Assembly (NCBI GenBank): GCA_001189095.1
Contig: LFCK01000004.1
Coordinates: forward strand, 15,096-79,095
DNA from: Parcubacteria bacterium C7867-001
GTDB taxonomy: Bacteria; Patescibacteria; Paceibacteria; UBA9973; UBA2103
Length of the DNA stretch: 64,000 nt
Reading direction: 5' to 3'
In this document: in pieces, positions 49,269-57,286 of the stretch
How positions within the stretch are numbered: the stretch's first letter is position 1
Layout of the letters: each line of letters begins with the position of its first letter
Notes under the pieces: model-generated
Told to the model about the DNA's origin: nothing
Database searches by the model: none
What the model saw: the letters and a program-made list of their open reading frames with translations, nothing else
Position numbers and translations under genes: made by a program

Positions 49269-49897
49269 CCTTTCGTTCGTTGCCCGCGTGCGTTCCATTC
49301 AACGCGATCAAGGCCACGGCGTTCGAATATTCCTGCCGGACGAATGAGCTTTTTATTTTTGGCTGGAACGAGCGGGAAGTGGCGGATATCGTCGAGTGCT
49401 GCGCCGATGTCCCACAAGTCTTCCTCCTCAGTCATCCAGCTCGTTCCGTATCCCTTCAGAGAAAAAGGGCGGGAGTAGGAAACGAGCGTTTTCTTTCCTG
49501 AGCTCGAGAGGAAGTATTCATGAAAGTAGGTGAGTGCGAGTTCGCGTATCGAGCGGTGTATGGGATCACGGTAGCGCAGAATGGCGTGGTTTGTTTTACT
49601 TATCGCTCCCCAGTAACCATTCTCCTTGAACAATGCGACGACATGGTCTTGATCGCCGCCAGTTGTTTTAAGATCAAGAAGAAACGGTGGTTTGCCATGC
49701 ATCCAGAGCGCTGTGGCTGCAAGGAGTGCGCCTTCGATGCAGTGCGCTTTTCGCTCGCGCAGCACACGCCGCGGACTCATGAGCGTATCGTTACCCTCAT
49801 CAAAATTCTGGGGAAGGGTGTCGAGGAAATCTTGAATGCGGGTCGGTGTCGAAAGTCTCTTCAGTACCGCATTTTCCTCTTTCGTAAATCCGAACAT
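49265..49897 (-). CDS. Transglutaminase-like cysteine peptidase-fold protein
   Basis: The 210-residue protein carries the transglutaminase-like triad pattern: Cys in KAHCIEGALLAA, His in DQDHVVALF, and a downstream KTNHAILRYRDP. The substrate is unknown. ATG 49897 (MFGFTKEE) is used because TACTAT (49909-49904) ends 6 nt upstream. It is divergent from the SET-domain gene with only 20 nt between start codons. Confidence 0.75.
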   Translation of the reverse strand: MFGFTKEENAVLKRLSTPTRIQDFLDTLPQNFDEGNDTLMSPRRVLRERKAHCIEGALLAATALWMHGKPPFLLDLKTTGGDQDHVVALFKENGYWGAISKTNHAILRYRDPIHRSIRELALTYFHEYFLSSSGKKTLVSYSRPFSLKGYGTSWMTEEEDLWDIGAALDDIRHFPLVPAKNKKLIRPAGIFERRGLDRVEWNARGQRTKG

Positions 49898-49917
49898 TCC
49901 TATATAGTAGCTCGATT
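49898..49917. promoter_or_regulatory. Shared 20-bp divergent promoter region
   Basis: One AT core, TATATAGTAG, gives TACTAT reading left (6 nt before the ATG at 49897) and TATAGT reading right (9 nt before the GTG at 49918). The two polymerase sites overlap and should exclude each other. Confidence 0.6.
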
Positions 49918-50406
49918 GTGAATAAACCAAAAAAGCGCGTTAGTAAATTCACACCCGGAGACTATCGTCTCCGGGTCGGACGTTCGTCTGCGGGGCTCGG
50001 CCTTTTTGCCGAAGAGGGGATTCCGAAAGGGAAATGCATCATCGAGTACGTTGGTCGCACCGTTTCAAAGGAAGAGGAGACGACGAGTCGTAGCAAATAC
50101 CTTTTCGAGGTGAACAAGAACAAGACTATCGACGGAAAGCCGAAGTGGAACAAGGCGGGCTACATCAATCACTCCTGCAAGCCGAATTGCGAGATAGAGA
50201 TACGCAACGCACGCGTCTATGTTATGGCGCTCCGGAATATCAAGCCAGGCGAGGAACTCTTTTACGATTATGGCGAGGAATATTTCGATGAACACATCAA
50301 GCCGTTTGGGTGTCGGTGCGTAAAGCACAAAAATAAGAACCGACCCGCGCATGCGCGGGCCGTATTCATGAAGGAAAGAAGTGGGGAAAAACTACGTCTG
50401 CTATAG
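49918..50406 (+). CDS. SET-domain lysine methyltransferase
   Basis: The 162-residue single SET domain has RSSAGLGLFAEEGIPKGKCI at the start, then the SAM/active-site motifs YINHSCKPNC and LRNIKPGEELFYDYGEEY. The C-terminal CRC of a post-SET-like cysteine pair follows. Such proteins methylate lysines; bacterial targets are mostly unknown. GTG start at 49918, probably leaderless. The gene end is close to the GH18 promoter. Confidence 0.9.
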   Translation: MNKPKKRVSKFTPGDYRLRVGRSSAGLGLFAEEGIPKGKCIIEYVGRTVSKEEETTSRSKYLFEVNKNKTIDGKPKWNKAGYINHSCKPNCEIEIRNARVYVMALRNIKPGEELFYDYGEEYFDEHIKPFGCRCVKHKNKNRPAHARAVFMKERSGEKLRLL

Positions 50407-50413
50407 TGAGCCT

Positions 50414-51643
50414 ATGTCGCATTTCACTCCTCTTTCGCGTGCGTTTATCGGCGTATTTTTCGCTTTCGCGCTTCTTGTGAGTGCGGCGCCTTCGGCGAAC
50501 GCAGCAACCTCCTCGTTTGAAATTTCTGGATGGATTCCGTACTGGCGCACAGCGACCGGCACTGCTGACGTGCTCCCACATCTTTCCCAGCTTACCGAAG
50601 TGAATCCGTTCGGTTACACCGTGAAGCAGGACGGCTCTCTTTATGACGTTGCAAAGTTCACACAAGAACCGTGGACGAATTTCTTTGCAAAAGCAAAGGC
50701 GGCGAAAGTCCGCGTTATACCGACGGTCATGTGGAGCGACACTGAGTCAATCGACCGCATTCTGCGCGACCCGAAACTCCGTGCCGAGCACGTGAAGAAC
50801 ATCGTCGCGAAAGTGAACGAGATGGGCTTCGACGGCGTCGATATCGACTACGAAGGCAAGAAAGCAGAAACGAAGCAGTACTACTCTGCCTTCCTCAAAG
50901 AGCTCTATGCAGCTATGGGAAAGAAGTGGGTTATGTGCACCATCGAGGCACGAACACCAGTCGACTCTCGGTATCTCGGTACGCCGCCAGCGGATGCCAC
51001 GACCTACGCAAATGATTTCGTCGCTATCAATAAATACTGCGATCGTGTACGGCTCATGACGTATGACCAGCAGTTCGTCGATCAGAAACTCGTAAAGGCG
51101 AATAAGGGTGTGCTCTATGCTCCGGTCGCAGATCCTCTGTGGGTTGAAAAAGTCGTGAAGCTCGTGAAGAAGGACATAAAGGCGTCGAAGTTGGTGGTCG
51201 GCATCGCGACGTACGGCTACGACTACCAAGTCATTCCTAATTCTGATGGTAGCGGGTATTCCTACACGCTCGTTGAGGCATTCAATCCGAAATACGCACT
51301 CGATACTGCGGCTGAATTTGGCATCACGCCAACGCGCAACGCTGCAGGGGAGATGAGCTTCTCGTATGTTCCCTCAAATACTCCGTCCATGCTTCCATCG
51401 CAACAGTCGCTCGAAGCGCTCGCACCATCGGGAACCACGTCGAGCTATCTCGCTGCTGCGGGTGCCCTCGCGCTCCAGAAAAATAGCGGCAAGCAGGCGC
51501 CGTTCCATGTTCTGTGGTGGAGCGACTCGAAAGCCATTGCGGACAAAGTTGCACTCGCGAAGAAGCTCGGTGTGCGTGGAGTCGCCGTCTTTAAGTTCGA
51601 TGGGGGAGCGGATCCCCTCATGTGGAGTGTGTTGAAGAAGTAA
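50414..51643 (+). CDS. Secreted glycoside hydrolase family 18 protein
   Basis: The 409-residue protein has a signal peptide (about 1-30, ANA-A) and a GH18 TIM barrel. The catalytic signature DGVDIDYEG has its Asp residues at 140, 143 and 145 and Glu147 as acid. It resembles spore-cortex or cell-wall hydrolases of the YaaH/SleL type, so it probably acts on chitin-like or peptidoglycan glycans outside the cell. TGC-TATAGT (50402-50407) ends 6 nt before the chosen ATG. Confidence 0.88.
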   Translation: MSHFTPLSRAFIGVFFAFALLVSAAPSANAATSSFEISGWIPYWRTATGTADVLPHLSQLTEVNPFGYTVKQDGSLYDVAKFTQEPWTNFFAKAKAAKVRVIPTVMWSDTESIDRILRDPKLRAEHVKNIVAKVNEMGFDGVDIDYEGKKAETKQYYSAFLKELYAAMGKKWVMCTIEARTPVDSRYLGTPPADATTYANDFVAINKYCDRVRLMTYDQQFVDQKLVKANKGVLYAPVADPLWVEKVVKLVKKDIKASKLVVGIATYGYDYQVIPNSDGSGYSYTLVEAFNPKYALDTAAEFGITPTRNAAGEMSFSYVPSNTPSMLPSQQSLEALAPSGTTSSYLAAAGALALQKNSGKQAPFHVLWWSDSKAIADKVALAKKLGVRGVAVFKFDGGADPLMWSVLKK

Positions 51644-51648
51644 CGTTG

Positions 51649-51677
51649 AAACGGCGGCCCCGAAGGACCGCCGTTTT
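51649..51677. terminator. Terminator after the GH18 gene
   Basis: AAACGGCGG...CCGCCGTTTTTG with a 10-nt GC-rich loop. Confidence 0.8.
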
Positions 51678-51692
51678 TGTATCTGGTTCGCG

Positions 51693-52061
51693 TTAGTAGC
51701 GGTAGCGAACCAAATGATTTGCGGACTCGCCGAAGATCAGTGCGGACGCAAGGCCCACCTTCTCCGGTTCATGGCGAGTCCGTGTCGGACGCTTGTGTTC
51801 GGGGATCCCGAGCATGCGTCGCTCGCTCGCGGTAAGCTCCGCTTCGTCTGCGGCTCGTGTCGCATCGCGCAGTGCATACTCGTACCTGCGGCGCTCCGGG
51901 GTATCCCAGAACGCATTCTTGAAATGCATGACCGGCGCGAGAATGCGGCGGACATGATTCAAGCGTTGCTTGTACTCGTGTGCCTCTGCACGGGGACCGA
52001 TTGCCTTTTGCACACGCTTCCGTTGCCGGTTGCGCGCACGTTTCGTATCGACTTTACGCAT
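51693..52061 (-). CDS. Hypothetical basic protein, SD-led
   Basis: At 122 residues it is strongly basic at the N-terminus (KRARNRQRKRVQKAIGPR) and helical throughout. A nucleic-acid-binding role is plausible but unproven. GGAGG precedes the ATG by 5 nt, and a TTGACT promoter lies just upstream. Confidence 0.7.
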   Translation of the reverse strand: MRKVDTKRARNRQRKRVQKAIGPRAEAHEYKQRLNHVRRILAPVMHFKNAFWDTPERRRYEYALRDATRAADEAELTASERRMLGIPEHKRPTRTRHEPEKVGLASALIFGESANHLVRYRY

Positions 52062-52090
52062 GGAACCTCCACGTAAAATGACTGAGATTA

Positions 52091-52119
52091 ACTATATCAT
52101 ATATTATGACTATAGTCAA
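52091..52119 (-). promoter_or_regulatory. Promoter of the gene at 51693
   Basis: TTGACT (52119-52114), 17-bp spacer, TATAGT (52096-52091). Confidence 0.85.
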
Positions 52120-52140
52120 TAGTACTGTGAACGGACATGA

Positions 52141-52171
52141 AAAAACACCGCGGCCTTGGCCGCGGTGTTTT
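52141..52171 (-). terminator. Terminator of the small gene at 52174
   Basis: A 14-bp stem ACCGCGGCC core around TT; A/T-runs on both sides. Confidence 0.85.
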
Positions 52172-52173
52172 CC

Positions 52174-52290
52174 TTATGCTGCTGTTTCTTCTTCAGGTGC
52201 AGCTTCTGGCGCTGCGCCTTCCATGGTCTCTTCTGCGGGTGCTGCTGCGACATCGTCAGCAGGAGGCACCATTGCTCCATCTCCATCCAT
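52174..52290 (-). CDS. 38-residue acidic alanine-rich peptide
   Basis: MDGDGAMVPPADDVAAAPAE then more Ala/Glu; it has no hydrophobic helix and is probably disordered. TGC-TATACT (about 52330-52325) could be its promoter, and a strong terminator follows immediately after the stop. No clear SD is present. Confidence 0.5.
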   Translation of the reverse strand: MDGDGAMVPPADDVAAAPAEETMEGAAPEAAPEEETAA

Positions 52291-52358
52291 AGTAGGTTGG
52301 TTATTTAATAATACTCCGGCAGTATAGCACTTTTGCCGGTTCGCAAGTACTAAACAAA

Positions 52359-52385
52359 ATGGAGCCTCCCAAAGGGAGGCTCCAT
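52359..52385 (-). terminator. Terminator of the gene at 52457
   Basis: ATGGAGCCTCCC-AAA-GGGAGGCTCCAT, followed on the minus strand by TTTGTTT. Confidence 0.85.
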
Positions 52386-52456
52386 GCGTAGTTGTGGTAG
52401 CGCTGTTACTGCAGCGAGGCGAGAATGGTTTGGACATGGTCCATGTTGCCACTAAG

Positions 52457-53416
52457 TCAGTAGCCGCCATAGACGCCCGCTGTCCCGAGAACCGTGGTCA
52501 GGATGCCGTACGCCCATGCGTTTTCCGGCATCACTTCGTACATCTTCTCGATGATGAACAGGGCACCGAATGCCGCGGCGATGTAGAGCAGCTGGCCGTT
52601 ATTGAGGGCCAATCCGCCGAAAACACCGAGGCCGATGATGCCGGCGCCGAGAATGAGCTTAATAGCGTAGGGCGGACGGCGTTTTTCTTCACTGCCGCCG
52701 TACCACCGGCTCGACATGATGAGCACGCCGATACCGGTCACGAACGTTCCCATCCAGAAGGCGCCATCTTTGAAGATGGCGAACCACGGAGCGGAAACGC
52801 CGTACCAGGCCGCGAGCGAAAAGCCGGCGCAAAGTCCGAATGCGGCAATTGTCGCGCCCGGAATGTGGTCGTCATCTTCGTAGCCAACCGCGTACGACAA
52901 TCCGCCGCCAATGGCCGTGAAGCCCATCGTCCCGAGGAACGCGATTACGGCAAGAAAGCCGATAGGCGAGCTCACGAGAAGTCCGGCGGAAATCGTGTAA
53001 GCGACCGTCATGATTGCCATGTACACATAGGTCGGACCCGAAGATCCAGACAAGACCGCGGCAACTGATGGCGCCAGCACGAGGGCGCCGATGAAGGTCA
53101 CGACGCCTGCCGGCAGATAGTCGACGAACATCGTGCCCCACAAAGACCCGTAGGTCAGCATGGCGCCGGAGAGGACGCATCCGAGGATGCCCCACATATT
53201 CGCCGACATCCAATCGAAGTCGATGAGTTTGCTGAGCAGCGTGCCGACGCCGCCGAGCACCAAGAGCGCGCCCAAAAAGAGGAGCACTCCGGGTGTGTCA
53301 ATGACGCCAACAGCTTTCTGAAGCGGCGTCAGTTGGACGCAGCTCGGTTCCGCAGCCAAGGCTGGGGTTATAAGAGCAGTCGCGAATGCGAGTGCCCAGA
53401 AGAGCATCTTTTTCAT
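52457..53416 (-). CDS. Hypothetical multi-pass membrane protein with signal peptide
   Basis: At 319 residues it has a signal peptide (about 1-21, ALAA) followed by about nine hydrophobic helices rich in Gly and Ala. No family is recognised. ATG 53416 (MKKMLFW) is chosen; AAAGG lies upstream. It is transcribed alone, between a TTGACA promoter and a terminator. Confidence 0.7.
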   Translation of the reverse strand: MKKMLFWALAFATALITPALAAEPSCVQLTPLQKAVGVIDTPGVLLFLGALLVLGGVGTLLSKLIDFDWMSANMWGILGCVLSGAMLTYGSLWGTMFVDYLPAGVVTFIGALVLAPSVAAVLSGSSGPTYVYMAIMTVAYTISAGLLVSSPIGFLAVIAFLGTMGFTAIGGGLSYAVGYEDDDHIPGATIAAFGLCAGFSLAAWYGVSAPWFAIFKDGAFWMGTFVTGIGVLIMSSRWYGGSEEKRRPPYAIKLILGAGIIGLGVFGGLALNNGQLLYIAAAFGALFIIEKMYEVMPENAWAYGILTTVLGTAGVYGGY

Positions 53417-53475
53417 CTGCTGCCTTTCTGTGTAGGTATACAAGAACGCTGCTCCGAGGATGGAACAGACTGCTT

Positions 53476-53506
53476 AGTATATGATCATATTTTTCCATCA
53501 TGTCAA
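53476..53506 (-). promoter_or_regulatory. Promoter of the gene at 52457
   Basis: TTGACA (53506-53501) with TATACT (53481-53476) at spacing 19; CATATA at spacing 17 is an alternative. Confidence 0.5.
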
Positions 53507-53508
53507 AT

Positions 53509-54384
53509 TTAGGGTAGATTCTCGAGACGGAAACTGTCGATGCGGACGTCCATGAAGTCCGTTCGAATGCCAGCCGAGCCCGAGCCGGTAATAGGTATCG
53601 TTCCTCCATACTGCCCGCTATCGGTCGCTTCGAGGAGCTTCGTCCACGTATTCGAGCCGATATAGCGCATGAAGAGCGCAAGCGTGACGTTGCCGTCGGT
53701 ATTTGTTCGTGTTTCTGAACGGAGCGCAAACCACGTTTGATGGGGCAGGAGATTCTTCGTGTCTTTCGGCGCGTTGTACGTTCCGGCGAATACCGGTTTT
53801 TGCGCCATGGTGTAATACGTACCGCGATATTTCTTTTTGATCACGGCCGTACCGTCGACGCGTACACCCGTGTAGTAGAGCGTTTGCGAGTCCTTATAGC
53901 GGTTGAAGAGAAGAAGTCCGTTTGATTCGTTGCGGTTCGGCGAAGAAGAGAAATTGTCGCGAACGATGTAGAACGAGGACTCAGCGCGAACAGTATCCCA
54001 CTGGGACTTCGTAATGAGCCGGAAGAGGTTCTGTGGATGAGTACCGTTATCTGTATCGACAGGGTTTGCCGCGGCGTAAGCGACACGCCACGGATTTAGA
54101 AGGGGGGCCGTTCCTTGCATGGTCGCGCCTATGCCGCCATCCATGATGAGCTGTCCGCCGGAATTGATCCACCAATACGGACTTGAGCTCTCAAGCAGAG
54201 ATCCTGTCTCGTTCAAAATACCGGACGTGTTGAAAGAGTACACAAAAGGTGACGTCGTCATTGCGGTTTGCGTGACCGAAGAGGGAGTGACGGCGACAAG
54301 GTTCGCGGCGAGTGCGAGTGCAATAATCATGAGTACAAACCCGATGATATCGAGCTTGATACGCATGAACAACTTTTCGTTCAT
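53509..54384 (-). CDS. Membrane-anchored lectin-like (jelly-roll) protein
   Basis: The 291-residue protein has an N-terminal membrane helix (about 10-30) and an extracellular domain of beta-strands. It resembles concanavalin-like glucanase/lectin folds (WRVAYAAANP, NLFRLITKSQWDTV, VRIDSFRLENLP). It is last in an operon with a polysaccharide deacetylase, a GT2 synthase and a nucleotide-sugar dehydrogenase, so it probably binds or shapes the exported glycan. ATG 54384 is chosen; 54366 is possible. Confidence 0.65.
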   Translation of the reverse strand: MNEKLFMRIKLDIIGFVLMIIALALAANLVAVTPSSVTQTAMTTSPFVYSFNTSGILNETGSLLESSSPYWWINSGGQLIMDGGIGATMQGTAPLLNPWRVAYAAANPVDTDNGTHPQNLFRLITKSQWDTVRAESSFYIVRDNFSSSPNRNESNGLLLFNRYKDSQTLYYTGVRVDGTAVIKKKYRGTYYTMAQKPVFAGTYNAPKDTKNLLPHQTWFALRSETRTNTDGNVTLALFMRYIGSNTWTKLLEATDSGQYGGTIPITGSGSAGIRTDFMDVRIDSFRLENLP

Positions 54385-54402
54385 GAAAAACACACATACT
54401 CG

Positions 54403-55977
54403 CTAACGCGCACTCGTCACGGTTATCTTCGAAGTAGTGAGTGCTGCCGAGCCAAGTGTTGGAGACCACACCTCGATGCCGACGCTACCGCTTTTTGCGA
54501 AGCGTTCCGGCACGCTTGCGGTGAGTGATTCTCCATCCGCCGAACAGGTAACCGATGAGCCGACCGACCGCATCGAGAGTGTTCGCAGTCCGGCTGGGTG
54601 CTCAAAGTTTTGACTACGTACCGTTAGTTGCGTTCCGTTCTCATGTGTCTCAAGGGAGATCCGGTTCTTGCTGAATGCACATGATAGGAACGGTTCACTG
54701 TCGGAGCGATAGCGCGCGATGAGGGATATGTCGCTTCCGCTCCATGAACCAATCTCTGCGCGGACCGTGTAGTCGTTCCACAAGTTTGAACCGTTCAAGA
54801 GTCCGACGGATCCGGTGGTGTTTGAAAGTGCATGAAGTGAGAGTACGTTTTGTGCCGCAGATACCGAGCCCCAATTGCCGCTCCAGTCGAGGAATGAGCT
54901 ACTCGTATACGGCATCTGCTTCGGTCCACTCGATTCGAGTATGCGGACAAGATCGGTTCCGGTCCATGAAGCGATCGGCTCAATACGCTTTATAACGTGA
55001 ACGGAAGGGTTCGGATAGTTAAATGGATCTTCGCGCGCAGGATTTACCTGCTTCATCGTGAACGTATATATACTTCGCGCGATTTCATCGATAAGGTCGA
55101 TTGACTTCGGATAGTTCACTCCCGCTTGCCCGTAGTCATTGAACGGATAGGCAAAAGCGATTACGGGTTTGCCAGTAAGATTCTCGAGCACGTCTTTAGA
55201 GGTCTGCATATCGGTGCGGATACGCTCCATGTATTCCGCCTGCGTCTCAACGCGCGCTGGTTCCGGAAGCCAGAATCGATTCGAGAGAAAGTGCTGCTTC
55301 TTCACCGTGTCGAGCACTCCCTCGGTCGAGGTTGCGGACGGCACGTCATAGAGTCGATGATCCTCATCCCCGTGCGACTCTAGTTCCCAGCGTCCGCTTT
55401 TGTCCATGAATTCAAGTTCGGTGTCGGAAAGATAGAATGTGCTATGGGTACCGTTTGCCGGAAGCGAGAAGCCAGTGATGACGAACATGACTGCGGTGTA
55501 GTTCAGATCTTTGAGGACCGGATCCACAGGATAAAAGCTTTCCTTGCGCGCGTCGTCAAACGTGAGAAGGAATGATTTTTCTGGAACCGTCCTGCCTTCT
55601 TGCATAAACTTCCGGAATTCATCGAGCGTTATGGTATGCCAGCCCGCTGCTTTGAGCGCGTGCATTTGCTCAACAAAGACTTCCTGTGGAAGCGGGGGAT
55701 TGTCGTTACCTTCGGGTGGTGTGCCATGGTAGAGAAGCACTGGAATTGCGCGCGCGTTCTGCCCAGTTGCAGTAACGGCGGCGGCGGCGAGATTCCCACG
55801 CGTACCATACGCAAGTTGATACTCAAGGTCCCCGACAAAGCGTTCCCACAGGTCGCCCGTTCGCTCCACGACCTTCAGATTCTCTTCGAGGAGGATGAAG
55901 CCGATGATGGACGCCGCGAGCACAGCGCTTATCGAGATCATCTGTATCAGTTTGTGGTTAGAGAATTCGAAAAACAT
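54403..55977 (-). CDS. Polysaccharide deacetylase with C-terminal lectin-like domain
   Basis: At 524 residues it has a membrane anchor (about 10-30), a NodB-type deacetylase domain (about 65-330) with AIPVLLYHG, SFLLTFDDARKESFY and the metal HGDEDHRLY region, and a C-terminal beta-sandwich (about 370-520) similar to the next gene's product. It would remove acetyl groups from the exopolysaccharide made by the adjacent GT2. ATG 55977 is the true start; the frame continues upstream only as antisense of the GT2 gene. Confidence 0.85.
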   Translation of the reverse strand: MFFEFSNHKLIQMISISAVLAASIIGFILLEENLKVVERTGDLWERFVGDLEYQLAYGTRGNLAAAAVTATGQNARAIPVLLYHGTPPEGNDNPPLPQEVFVEQMHALKAAGWHTITLDEFRKFMQEGRTVPEKSFLLTFDDARKESFYPVDPVLKDLNYTAVMFVITGFSLPANGTHSTFYLSDTELEFMDKSGRWELESHGDEDHRLYDVPSATSTEGVLDTVKKQHFLSNRFWLPEPARVETQAEYMERIRTDMQTSKDVLENLTGKPVIAFAYPFNDYGQAGVNYPKSIDLIDEIARSIYTFTMKQVNPAREDPFNYPNPSVHVIKRIEPIASWTGTDLVRILESSGPKQMPYTSSSFLDWSGNWGSVSAAQNVLSLHALSNTTGSVGLLNGSNLWNDYTVRAEIGSWSGSDISLIARYRSDSEPFLSCAFSKNRISLETHENGTQLTVRSQNFEHPAGLRTLSMRSVGSSVTCSADGESLTASVPERFAKSGSVGIEVWSPTLGSAALTTSKITVTSAR

Positions 55978-55982
55978 AGGAA

Positions 55983-57284
55983 TTAACGGGTACCCCAGCG
56001 CGTGTCGGCGATGGTCACGACCGCCCATGGGAGCTGCCACATAAGTATCACGCTGTAGAACCAGAATGAGAGGACGGCTAGAAACCATGGGCGCTTGCCG
56101 ACGTAGATGCGGTAGTAGATACCGTGCAGCATGAGCATGAGGAAGAGTCCGGAAAGATACACGAGTGGCAGGATGCCGTAGAGAATAGGATTCCATACCA
56201 TAGCGTGGAGAAATACAATGGGACCGGCGAGCGCAAGGAAGACATACGCGTAGAAGAAGAACGCGGCGACCGGATGCTTCCTCCACACGAAGGAGGCGGC
56301 GATGAAGGTCTCGCGTACCCACGATTTCTTCCATCGTTGCTGTTGTCGTACGTACGTGCTTATGGAATCAGGAGCTACCGTGTGGGCAAGCGCTTCAGCC
56401 GAATACGCCGCACGATATTTCCTGAGAATGAAGTTAGTGAGCGAGCGGTCGTCACCGAAGGTGCATTCGGTCCCGAGGAATCTCTGATGATGCCACTCAT
56501 CCACGAATTCAAGCAGGTAGCTGCGTCGGTATGCGCTGCAACATCCGGGACAGCAGGTGACGAAACCAAATACCGACTCTGCGGCTTTGTAGATCTTGAA
56601 CGCGATGTAATAGCGCAGCGCCTGCATCTGGGTGAGCATGTTCGTGTCGCGGTTATAGACGTCCGTATGCCCCGATACCGCGCCTATTGTAGGATCGCTG
56701 AAATATTTTACGAGGTGGCGCACGGCGCCGCGCTCGATGAAGCTATCGGAATCGATGAATACGACGATATCGTGCGTCGCTCGATGAATGCCTTCCGCCA
56801 TGCCCGCGCGCTTGCCGCGATTGACCTTCCAATCGACCACCTCGACGCGTGCGACATGCTGCTGAATAGAGCGCGCGGCACGTACCATCTCCTCGTAGGT
56901 ACGATCGGTGGAGCCATCGTTAATGGCGATCACTTCGATCTTTTCGGCAGGATAGTCGACCGCCGCAAAGCACTCAATGGTCTTCGCGATATTGTCTTCC
57001 TCGTTTTTTGCGGGGACGACGAAGGCTATGGTTGGTTCGTAGTTCAGATCAACTGCAATCTTCTTGTGGAAGTGGGAGAGTATAAAGCGCGAAAAGATAT
57101 AGCCGGTAATGGTAAGACTGTAAATGCGGAAGAACAGGTTGTCGTTCCAATAACTTCCCGTACCAAATTTTATGATGAGAATGAGGTATATGATGGCGAA
57201 GAAACAGAACCAGAGTCCTGCGTCTCTTCCTATAGCTGTAAACGGCGTTCGGACCGCAGATGCTTCAAGTGTCGTTGTTGTCAT
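55983..57284 (-). CDS. Family 2 processive glycosyltransferase
   Basis: The 433-residue membrane protein has two N-terminal helices, a GT-A domain (VVPAKNEEDN, INDGSTDRTYEE, FIDSDS), the processive-synthase motif QQQRW in RQQQRWKKSW, and three to four C-terminal helices. This is the layout of hyaluronan, chitin and poly-GlcNAc (PgaC) synthases. It probably polymerises and exports a glycan from UDP-sugars supplied by the gene 2 nt upstream. Confidence 0.92.
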   Translation of the reverse strand: MTTTTLEASAVRTPFTAIGRDAGLWFCFFAIIYLILIIKFGTGSYWNDNLFFRIYSLTITGYIFSRFILSHFHKKIAVDLNYEPTIAFVVPAKNEEDNIAKTIECFAAVDYPAEKIEVIAINDGSTDRTYEEMVRAARSIQQHVARVEVVDWKVNRGKRAGMAEGIHRATHDIVVFIDSDSFIERGAVRHLVKYFSDPTIGAVSGHTDVYNRDTNMLTQMQALRYYIAFKIYKAAESVFGFVTCCPGCCSAYRRSYLLEFVDEWHHQRFLGTECTFGDDRSLTNFILRKYRAAYSAEALAHTVAPDSISTYVRQQQRWKKSWVRETFIAASFVWRKHPVAAFFFYAYVFLALAGPIVFLHAMVWNPILYGILPLVYLSGLFLMLMLHGIYYRIYVGKRPWFLAVLSFWFYSVILMWQLPWAVVTIADTRWGTR

Positions 57285-57286
57285 GA

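Noticed and set aside
54403..56334. Longer frame for the polysaccharide deacetylase (119 extra N-terminal codons)
   Set aside because: The extension is antisense to the GT2 gene and reads as low-quality protein; the membrane anchor begins at the ATG at 55977.
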